The notes under the pieces were generated by a model. The model was not told the origin of the DNA. It did not search any database and saw only the letters and a list, made by a program, of their open reading frames with translations. 8,404 nucleotides of DNA, from contig FR888182.1 in NCBI GenBank assembly GCA_000431775.1, positions 2,899 through 11,302 on the forward strand, in the 5' to 3' direction. This document shows, one piece after another, positions 1-5,770 of the stretch (position 1 is the first letter of the stretch; each line of letters begins with the position of its first letter). The position numbers and the translations under genes are program-made. This DNA comes from Clostridium sp. CAG:413 (lineage in GTDB: Bacteria > Bacillota > Clostridia > Oscillospirales > Acutalibacteraceae).

Positions 1-960
1 GGCGGTTCTGCGGCTCGCAGGCGGCGAGCCAAGCTCACGGTTTGCGCCGTCAAGGCGTTTGAGCGTGGCGGGGGTCATGCGCTTCCTCAGTTCGCCGCAT
101 TCGGCGCTGATAAAGGCGAGAGCCTCGTCGTCCGCCCCCCAAAGCAGGCGGTAGAATTCATTTTGCAGCGTGTAATAGGTCTTATAGATTATTTCCTGCA
201 GGTAGTCCTCGTCCGCACCGACAGCCTCGGCGGCGGTGTAGACTATCTCCAGAGAGGTGCGGAAATTCTGAAGCAAGTCAACGCTTATCGACTGCGTGAC
301 GGACTTGCCCTCGTCGGGCTGATGGCGGCGGTACTTCATCACGGCGGAGTAAACGCCGGTTATTTTCGGCTTCGCCGTCAGTATGAGCGGCAGCCAGAAT
401 GCGCCGTCCTCGCTGTAGCGGGTCGAGGGGAAGCGCACGCCCGAATTCTTCAGCAGCTCTGTGCGGCAGCATTTGTTCGCCGGCAAAAAGTTCCACAGCA
501 GGCGCTTGTCGAAGCAGTCGACAGTCGTTTCTCTTGCAAGGGAATCGACTATCGGGTTATACTCCGTGCCGCCGAAGCCGAAGCGCATACAGCGGCAGAG
601 CGCAAGGTCGCTGCCCGTATTCTCGAGGGCGTTATACATCTCCTCAAGGGCGGTTTGGCTCAGCAGATCGTCGCTGTCGAGGAAGAGAATATATCTGCCC
701 TCGGCAAGCTCGATGCCTTGGTTGCGGGCGGAGGAAACGCCGCCGTTCTCCTTGTGTATCGCCGTAACGCGCTTATCCTGCGCGGCGAAGCGGTCGACCA
801 TGGCGGGAGTGCCGTCGGTCGAGCCGTCGTCCACTATTATAATTTGTATATCTTTAAGGCTCTGAGCGAGCAGGCAATCGAGCGTCTCGGGCAGGAAGCC
901 CTCGCAATTGTATGCGGGCACGACTACCGACACTTTCGGAGCAGTTTTTATTTCATCCAT
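1..960 (-). CDS. Family-2 glycosyltransferase, C-terminus cut by the window edge
   Basis: The frame from the ATG at 960 is open for 320 codons to position 1 without a stop; I translated it by hand. The N-terminal 100 or so residues are a GT-A nucleotide-sugar-binding fold: the strand VSVVVPAYN (about 10-18), DDGSTDGT (44-51), NGGVSSARNQG (72-82) and the metal-binding DSDD (95-98). Further on, NKCCRTELL and a SED triplet (183-185), the probable catalytic base region, match the EpsJ/TarS-like layout of surface-polysaccharide transferases. No signal peptide or membrane segment is visible, so a cytoplasmic or membrane-associated enzyme is expected. The start overlaps the end of tarJ by 13 bases and has no clear Shine-Dalgarno sequence, which suggests translational coupling. 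Its place directly after tarI-tarJ suggests it decorates or builds the CDP-ribitol-derived polymer. The sugar donor and acceptor cannot be read. Some proteins of this kind carry a CDP-glycerol-phosphotransferase domain after the GT domain; that part would lie outside the window. Confidence 0.9.
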   Translation of the reverse strand, partial: MDEIKTAPKVSVVVPAYNCEGFLPETLDCLLAQSLKDIQIIIVDDGSTDGTPAMVDRFAAQDKRVTAIHKENGGVSSARNQGIELAEGRYILFLDSDDLLSQTALEEMYNALENTGSDLALCRCMRFGFGGTEYNPIVDSLARETTVDCFDKRLLWNFLPANKCCRTELLKNSGVRFPSTRYSEDGAFWLPLILTAKPKITGVYSAVMKYRRHQPDEGKSVTQSISVDLLQNFRTSLEIVYTAAEAVGADEDYLQEIIYKTYYTLQNEFYRLLWGADDEALAFISAECGELRKRMTPATLKRLDGANRELGSPPASRRTA

Positions 961-1970
961 TTGAGCACCGTTTTGCCGAAATGACGGCTGATATCCTGTG
1001 AAAACGCCTCGTGAATATCCGCAATGGAGCGGATCTCAACGACGCTGCCTATGATATTCTCAAGATATGCGGGGATCCTCGGGTGATCGTGCAGCAGCTG
1101 CATCGTGCGCTGAAAATCGGCAAGGCCGCTCCTGCTTGAGCCGAAGAGGACAAGCCCTTTCTCGAGCACCATGCGGGTGTTGATGCCGATAAAGCTCTCG
1201 CTCACGCCCATGAGGCCGATGCTGCCCTCGGGGTTGATGTGGTCGATTATCTGCGCTATGGCGAATCTCGAAGCCTCGCCTCCGACGCACTCAAAGCCGT
1301 GGTCTATCCGCAGGTCGTCGGGGATGTGGTCGACGTGATAAACGCCGTCCGCAAAGGCGAAGTAATTCAGCTTCTCATAGACCGTGCCGAAGATATAGAG
1401 CTTGGTGTCGGGGTAGAGCGCCTTGAGTATCAGCGAGGTGATGAAGCCGACGTTGCCGTCGCCCCACACGCCTATCGAATTCTTGCGGGAGTGGGAGAAT
1501 CTCTCAAAACGGCTGACCGCATGGACAGCCACGCTTATAAGCTCTGTGAAGGACGCGACCTTGAGGTCAAGCCCCTCGGGCACGGGCACGAGGCGGTCGT
1601 AGGGCATATCTATATAGTCCCTGAGGAAGCCGTCGTAGCCGCTCGAGCAGAAGTGGCTCGTCGGCAGGTAGTTCTCGGCTATCACGTCGTCATGCTCGGT
1701 CGGCATATTCGGCACGGGCACGACCAGATCGCCGGGCTTGTAGTGACCCGTCGGGTCAAAGACGACCCTTGCGACGCATTCGTGTATCAGCGCCATGGGC
1801 AGCTTTGCCTTGAGAGCCTCGCGGCTGCGGTTGCCGAGGTAATAGCGCTGATCCGCCTTGCATATCGAGAGATACTCGGGGCGCATGATAACATTCTTTT
1901 TAAGATCCGGCTCGGTGCAGGCGATGTCTATCATCCCCGGCGCCACAAGCCTGTAAACAGCGTTAATCAT
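948..1970 (-). CDS. tarJ: Ribulose-5-phosphate reductase (NADPH), TarJ
   Basis: A 340-residue zinc-dependent medium-chain dehydrogenase that reduces D-ribulose-5-phosphate to D-ribitol-5-phosphate in the cytoplasm, the first committed step towards CDP-ribitol. It follows the Staphylococcus aureus TarJ pattern as I recall it from end to end: the opening MINAVYRLVAP, SICKADQRYY (35-44), KLPMALIHE (56-64), PTEHDDVIAENYL (90-102), SSGYDGF (109-115), the nucleotide-binding WGDGNVGF (169-176), FECVGG (226-231), LEKGL and GSSRSG, and the ending GKTVLKW. Probable zinc ligands are Cys37, His63, Glu64 and Glu143, by analogy with the family. Length equals the usual 340-341. Residue 65 is Cys, where I recall Gly in the staphylococcal protein. 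The start overlaps the tarI stop by 8 bases and has AAGGA five bases upstream; the stop lies inside the next glycosyltransferase. Pairing with tarI makes the substrate assignment much firmer than for a lone dehydrogenase. Confidence 0.95.
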   Translation of the reverse strand: MINAVYRLVAPGMIDIACTEPDLKKNVIMRPEYLSICKADQRYYLGNRSREALKAKLPMALIHECVARVVFDPTGHYKPGDLVVPVPNMPTEHDDVIAENYLPTSHFCSSGYDGFLRDYIDMPYDRLVPVPEGLDLKVASFTELISVAVHAVSRFERFSHSRKNSIGVWGDGNVGFITSLILKALYPDTKLYIFGTVYEKLNYFAFADGVYHVDHIPDDLRIDHGFECVGGEASRFAIAQIIDHINPEGSIGLMGVSESFIGINTRMVLEKGLVLFGSSRSGLADFQRTMQLLHDHPRIPAYLENIIGSVVEIRSIADIHEAFSQDISRHFGKTVLKWMK

Positions 1971-2679
1971 CGCAGTCCTTGCCTTTCAGAAGCGTTTTGG
2001 CGACCTTGAGGTCGTAAGGGTAGGTTATCTTGATGTTGAATATCTCGCCCTCCACCATGTAGACAGGCTTGTTTTTGATGGAGAATATCTTGCAGGCGTC
2101 GGTGAGGATAGCTTTTTCGTCCTCGCTGAGACTTGAGAGCACTCTCTCAAGCTCCTTGAGGCGGAATGACTGCGGGGTCTGACCCTGATACATCTTGCTG
2201 CGTTCGGGGATGGAGCTTATCATGCTGCCGTCCTCGCTGGCGACGATGGTATCGGTCGCAGGTATGACCGTGTCGCAGGCGCCGTATTTCTCCGCCGCTT
2301 CAACATTCTCGCAGATTATCCTGTGGGTGAGGAACGGGCGGACCGCGTCGTGAGTGACGATTATAGTATTCTCGTCGGTCTCGCAGTTCTCCTCGATATA
2401 GGCTATGGCGTTCTCGAGGGTGCCGTTTCTGGTCGCGCCGCCCGCAATGACGGTTATCTTTTTGCCGTCGGGCAGGTGCTTTGCGACGAGATCCCTCGTG
2501 TGGGCTACCCACGCCTTGGGGCAGAGCACAAGGATCTCATCTATCTTACCGTTGATGAAGAATTTCTCTATGGTGTGGATGATAACGGGCTTCGTACCCA
2601 GCTCGAGATATTGCTTCGGGGTATCCGAATTGCCCATGCGGCTGCCGATGCCGCCTGCGAATATCGCTGCGATTACCAT
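1963..2679 (-). CDS. tarI: D-ribitol-5-phosphate cytidylyltransferase, TarI
   Basis: A 238-residue cytoplasmic nucleotidyltransferase that makes CDP-ribitol from CTP and ribitol-5-phosphate, the activated precursor of poly- or oligo-ribitol-phosphate. It has the IspD/TarI fold signatures: the CTP-binding loop AGGIGSRMG (8-16), PKQY (21-24), THDAVRPF (109-116), YQGQTPQSF (164-172) and NIKITYPYDLK (215-225). The whole-length pattern, including HDAVRPFLTHRII, YGACDTVI, MYQGQTPQSF and TYPYDLKVA, is that of TarI rather than of the isoprenoid enzyme IspD, and the adjacent tarJ supplies its substrate. The start at 2679 puts the glycine-rich loop at the very N-terminus as expected and has GGAAGGA eight bases upstream. 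It begins 15 bases after the ABC ATPase gene and its stop lies inside tarJ. IspD function is the main alternative and is unlikely given the neighbours. Confidence 0.95.
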   Translation of the reverse strand: MVIAAIFAGGIGSRMGNSDTPKQYLELGTKPVIIHTIEKFFINGKIDEILVLCPKAWVAHTRDLVAKHLPDGKKITVIAGGATRNGTLENAIAYIEENCETDENTIIVTHDAVRPFLTHRIICENVEAAEKYGACDTVIPATDTIVASEDGSMISSIPERSKMYQGQTPQSFRLKELERVLSSLSEDEKAILTDACKIFSIKNKPVYMVEGEIFNIKITYPYDLKVAKTLLKGKDCDD

Positions 2680-2694
2680 TCTGATCGTCCTTCC

Positions 2695-3438
2695 TTATTT
2701 CTTTTTGACCATTTCGTTGTATTGAGCGCATATCTCCTCGGCGTTGCCGCTCGCAATGAGCCTGCCGTGGTCGAGGATTATTGCCTTGTTGCAGATGTTG
2801 AGCACCTGCTCCACGCTGTGGGAGACAAAGAGCACCGTGATGCCCTTGTCAAACATCGAGCGTATCTTGGCCTCGCTCTTCTTCCTGAATTTTGCGTCGC
2901 CGACCGAGAGCACCTCGTCGAGGATAAGTATCTCAGGCTCAACGGCGGTGGCTATCGCGAAGCCGAGCCTCGCCCTCATGCCGGAGGAATAATTCTTGAC
3001 CGGCACCTCGATGAAGTCGCCCAGCTCTGAAAATTCGACTATCTGGTCGTACTTCGACTCGATAAATTTCCTCGGGTAGCCCATGGTGGCGCCGTAGAGG
3101 AAGACATTCTCCTTGCCGGAGTAATTCATGTCGAAGCCTGCGCCGAGCTCAAGCATCGGGGCGATGATTCCGTTGACCCTGACCTTGCCCTCGGTGGGCT
3201 TGAGCACGCCGGCGATCACCTTGAGCAGGGTGGATTTGCCCGCCCCGTTGAAGCCGAGCACGCCGACCCTGTCGCCCTTTTCGATGGTGAAGGAAATATC
3301 CCTGAGCGCCCAGAATTCGGTGAAATGCAGCTTGCGTGTCACGAGCTTTATAAAATATTCTTTAAGGTTATCGACTTTTTCTTTGTTGAGATTGAACATC
3401 ATGCTCATATTCTCAACCACAATTGCGGGTTTGCCCAT
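2695..3438 (-). CDS. Polysaccharide/teichoic acid exporter, ATP-binding protein (TagH/Wzt-like)
   Basis: A 247-residue ABC ATPase that powers export of a lipid-linked polysaccharide through the permease encoded just upstream. Visible motifs in order: Walker A GFNGAGKST (62-70), the LELGAGFDMNYSGKENVFLYG segment (97-116) typical of the polysaccharide-exporter subfamily (ABCG2-like TagH/Wzt/KpsT), the signature YSSGM (150-154), Walker B ILILDE (170-175) with catalytic Glu175, the D-loop SVGD (178-181), and switch His207 in FVSHS. The protein ends soon after the nucleotide-binding domain, so it lacks the C-terminal carbohydrate-binding domain of long Wzt proteins and the extracellular extension of Bacillus subtilis TagH; in length it is closer to KpsT or S. 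aureus TarH. The start has AAAGGA upstream and lies 15 bases after the permease stop. The exported substrate is inferred from tarI and tarJ, not from this protein. Confidence 0.94.
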   Translation of the reverse strand: MGKPAIVVENMSMMFNLNKEKVDNLKEYFIKLVTRKLHFTEFWALRDISFTIEKGDRVGVLGFNGAGKSTLLKVIAGVLKPTEGKVRVNGIIAPMLELGAGFDMNYSGKENVFLYGATMGYPRKFIESKYDQIVEFSELGDFIEVPVKNYSSGMRARLGFAIATAVEPEILILDEVLSVGDAKFRKKSEAKIRSMFDKGITVLFVSHSVEQVLNICNKAIILDHGRLIASGNAEEICAQYNEMVKKK

Positions 3439-3453
3439 AAGTCTTTCCTTTCG

Positions 3454-4263
3454 TCAGATATAAAGAATGAATTTATCCTGCTTCTTATAGAAAAGCACGA
3501 GGCCGATTATCACCGTCAGCAGCGCAAAGCCGAGTGAGTAGACAAGGTGATGAATGTTTATCATCTTGCCGTAGAGTACGCAAGAGCGGAACATCTCGGT
3601 TATCGAATAGAGCGGATTCGCCATAAGCGCCATTTTGATGACCTTGCTCTGAATTTTTAAGCCCTCGATATTATAGAATATCGGGGTCATGTAAAACAGC
3701 AGCATACAAAATACTTCGTAAAGATACTCGATATCCTTGAAGAATACCTCGAGGGTGCAGAGGATAAGACCCACACCGACCGAGAGCATCAGAAGTATCA
3801 GCACGGGCACAAAGACCAGAAAAATATACGGCGTGATGTGCGGCGGATTCTTTGAGAAGAAGTAGAAATAGACTATGAAGCAAACGAGCACCAGCAGCGA
3901 GATGAGGAAGGTCACAAACGTCGAGATGACGTTTGACAGCGGGTAGATGTACTTCGGCACATAGACCTTCTTTATCACCGAGGAGCTGTTGCGTATCGAG
4001 CGCATCGCCCGCTTGGTGGACTGGGAATAGAACTCATACAGCAGCCTGCCGCAGAGCAGGTAAATGGGGTAGTTGACCGTCTGCGACGATCTGCCGAAGG
4101 GGCCGCTGAATACGGCAACGAGCACTATGGTGGTCAGCAGCGGCTGGAGAAAGGTCCAGAATATGCCGAGCACGGAGTTGCGGTATTGCAGCTTTATGTT
4201 TTTGCGGACTATCTCATAGAGCAGATAGCGATATTTATAGAAATTATTCAGGTATTTTTTCAT
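3454..4263 (-). CDS. Polysaccharide/teichoic acid exporter, permease (TagG/Wzm-like, ABC-2 family)
   Basis: A 269-residue integral membrane protein, the transmembrane half of a polysaccharide ABC exporter. Six hydrophobic segments can be seen, at about residues 31-53, 64-80, 111-136, 145-171, 181-198 and 238-259. Family signatures are the basic N-terminal amphipathic stretch followed by QYRNSVLGIFWTFLQP (26-41), FFKDIEY (174-180), the re-entrant TPIFYN region (193-198) and the MANPLY motif (214-219). The length is normal for TagG/Wzm/KpsM proteins. It is followed immediately by its ATPase, and AAAGGA begins right after the stop codon of the glycosyltransferase upstream, 12 bases before this ATG. 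Two half-transporters would form the functional (TagG)2(TagH)2 complex. It probably flips a CDP-ribitol-derived, glycosyltransferase-assembled polymer across the cytoplasmic membrane; the substrate is inferred from context. Confidence 0.94.
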   Translation of the reverse strand: MKKYLNNFYKYRYLLYEIVRKNIKLQYRNSVLGIFWTFLQPLLTTIVLVAVFSGPFGRSSQTVNYPIYLLCGRLLYEFYSQSTKRAMRSIRNSSSVIKKVYVPKYIYPLSNVISTFVTFLISLLVLVCFIVYFYFFSKNPPHITPYIFLVFVPVLILLMLSVGVGLILCTLEVFFKDIEYLYEVFCMLLFYMTPIFYNIEGLKIQSKVIKMALMANPLYSITEMFRSCVLYGKMINIHHLVYSLGFALLTVIIGLVLFYKKQDKFILYI

Positions 4264-4275
4264 GGCGTTTTTCCT

Positions 4276-5040
4276 TTATTTCGCAAAGCCCCATTTGGAG
4301 TAATAACGGAGCATGGAATTGATCTGGATCAGCTTGAGGCGGAAATTCTTTTTGGATTCCCTGCCCCATTCGTGATAGACCGTTGCGCCGGGGTAATAGA
4401 CGGTGCGGCTTCTTGCGTTGACCTCGCGGGTCAGGTCGCAGTCCTCAAAATACATGAAGTACCGCTTGTCAAATCCGCCTATCTCACGGAAAAGCTCCGT
4501 GCGGATAAACATGAAGCAGCCCGTGGCGTTCTCGATATCGACGGGCTTCGTGAGGTCACGGTCGAGCATTGCGTATTCGCGCAGGGTCTTGCCCGGCTCG
4601 CCGTTGCCCCTGAGCCTGCTTGCGATGAGGTAATGCAGGGCGGGGCACTTCTTGCCGAGGATCTGAAGCCTGCCGTCTGGGAACCTGATCTCGGGCGAGA
4701 GCATACCGATATCGGGGTGCTGCTCCATATAGTCGCCGAGGATGGATATAACGTCGTCCTTGACGATAATGTCGGGGTTGATTATGACGTGATAATCGGA
4801 GTCGAGCCTGTCCATTATAAGGTCATGCCCAGCGCCGAAGCCGACATTGGAGCCGCTTTTGATAACGGTAACTTCGGGGTAAGTCTTTTCTATATGCTCC
4901 GTGGTGCCGTCAGTGGAGCCGTTATCGACCACATAGAGGCGGAACGGAGCTTCGGTGCATCTTAAAAGCGAGCCTATGGCATTGTCGATGGTCGCAATGT
5001 TATTATAGGTCACGATGCAGCCCGTTACGGTTTTATTCAT
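4276..5040 (-). CDS. Family-2 glycosyltransferase, WbbL/rhamnosyltransferase-like
   Basis: A 254-residue GT-A glycosyltransferase expected at the cytoplasmic face of the membrane. Motifs: CIVTYNN near the N-terminus (8-14), DNGSTDGT (39-46), SNVGFGAGHD (64-73), NPD (88-90) in the place of the usual DxD, GCFMFIRTELFREIGGFD (174-191), FED (198-200) with the probable catalytic acidic pair, and H-x-x-GRES (223-229). The NPD variant, the GGFD/FED block and the C-terminal tyrosine-rich tail are typical of the WbbL group, whose studied members transfer rhamnose to undecaprenyl-diphosphate-linked acceptors. Rhamnose specificity is therefore likely but not shown. No dTDP-rhamnose genes are in the window. 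AAAGGA lies ten bases upstream of the start and partly in a small hairpin. The gene is 36 bases after the preceding glycosyltransferase and 12 bases before the permease. Confidence 0.93.
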   Translation of the reverse strand: MNKTVTGCIVTYNNIATIDNAIGSLLRCTEAPFRLYVVDNGSTDGTTEHIEKTYPEVTVIKSGSNVGFGAGHDLIMDRLDSDYHVIINPDIIVKDDVISILGDYMEQHPDIGMLSPEIRFPDGRLQILGKKCPALHYLIASRLRGNGEPGKTLREYAMLDRDLTKPVDIENATGCFMFIRTELFREIGGFDKRYFMYFEDCDLTREVNARSRTVYYPGATVYHEWGRESKKNFRLKLIQINSMLRYYSKWGFAK

Positions 5041-5053
5041 TTATTACGATTCC

Positions 5054-5075
5054 TTTCCAAGGCACAAATTGGAAA
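5054..5075 (-). other. Small hairpin next to a ribosome binding site
   Basis: In the 36-base gap between the two glycosyltransferase genes a perfect 7-base inverted repeat (TTTCCAA / TTGGAAA) encloses an 8-base loop. In the transcript the last three As of the stem are the first three bases of the AAAGGA ribosome binding site (5056-5051) of the downstream gene. No U-tract follows, so it is not a terminator. It could dampen translation of the downstream gene, protect an mRNA end, or be chance in a short AT-rich spacer. Confidence 0.4.
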
Positions 5076-5076
5076 T

Positions 5077-5769
5077 TTACACTTTCAGCAGCGCTGATAT
5101 TATTCTCAGCCGCCAGAGCAGCTTTTGCTTCGCCGTGGTGCTGCCGCCGGTCACATTGTCGCCGTGGCGGCGCCAGAGTATCAGCGGCTCGCCGACAAGG
5201 GTGACCTTGCGGCGCCTCTTGAGCGCGACGAGGGCTATCCACCAGTCGTGCATCGGTATCCCCTCGGGGAAAGGGAGAGACTCGAGCATGACTTCTCGAG
5301 TGAACGCCATGCAGCAGCCGACGAAGGAGTTTTTGACGATATTGCGCAGGTATGAGGCGTTGGAGCCGTGGAGCGCGAAGTAGGAGCGCTCGGTCACGTT
5401 GAGGCGCGAGTCCGTGACGCTTGCGTCATGGAGCACGAGCTCCGCTCCGCCCTCGAATTCCCGCATGACCCTCTCGACCTTGCCGGGCAGCCACACATCG
5501 TCCTGATCGCTCAGGAAGATGACGTCGCCGGTGCAGCGGCGCAGGGCGCTCTCAAAATTTGCGATAACGCCCTTGCCGGGGCCCTCGAAGTAGCGCACCC
5601 TGCCGTCGCTCTCGATAAAGGGGAGGACTGCGGCCTTGGTGCTGCCGTCGGGGCGGTCGTCGGAGACTATCACTTCGTCGTTTTCGCCGAGCTGACCCAG
5701 GATGGAGGTGAGCTGCTCGGCGATATATTCACCGCCGTTGTAGGCGGCGAGTGCGACAGAGATCTTCAT
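5077..5769 (-). CDS. Family-2 glycosyltransferase, rhamnosyltransferase-like
   Basis: A 230-residue single-domain GT-A glycosyltransferase. The N-terminus VALAAYNGGEYIAEQL (5-20) is a typical GT2 start. The first aspartate motif reads VSDDRPDGST (35-44) instead of the usual SDDGSTDGT. The metal-binding motif SDQDD is at 87-91. GCCMAF (151-156), HDWW (174-177) and RRHGDNVTG (200-208) place it in the group that contains rhamnosyltransferases of streptococcal and other surface polysaccharides. It stops shortly after this last motif, so it is shorter than the roughly 300-residue members and has no C-terminal extension. No membrane segment is seen. Its ATG follows the lysS stop codon with one base between (TGA-T-ATG) and has no recognisable Shine-Dalgarno sequence, so expression probably depends on ribosomes that finish lysS. 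Donor and acceptor are unknown; it opens the polysaccharide part of the gene string. Confidence 0.92.
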   Translation of the reverse strand: MKISVALAAYNGGEYIAEQLTSILGQLGENDEVIVSDDRPDGSTKAAVLPFIESDGRVRYFEGPGKGVIANFESALRRCTGDVIFLSDQDDVWLPGKVERVMREFEGGAELVLHDASVTDSRLNVTERSYFALHGSNASYLRNIVKNSFVGCCMAFTREVMLESLPFPEGIPMHDWWIALVALKRRRKVTLVGEPLILWRRHGDNVTGGSTTAKQKLLWRLRIISALLKV

Positions 5770-5770
5770 A

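Noticed and set aside
163..984. A 273-codon open frame on the plus strand opposite the left-edge glycosyltransferase
   Set aside because: The minus strand encodes intact glycosyltransferase motifs here; the plus-strand product resembles no family and has no credible ribosome binding site.
1239..2009. Plus-strand open frames opposite tarJ, and likewise at 2323-3030 and 4186-4965
   Set aside because: Each runs across the ends of well-supported minus-strand genes and shows no domain signature; they are shadows of GC-biased third codon positions.
1963..2679. Annotation as IspD of isoprenoid synthesis
   Set aside because: The fold is shared, but the specific motifs (THDAVRPFLTHRII, YQGQTPQSF, TYPYDLK) and the adjacent tarJ fit TarI much better.
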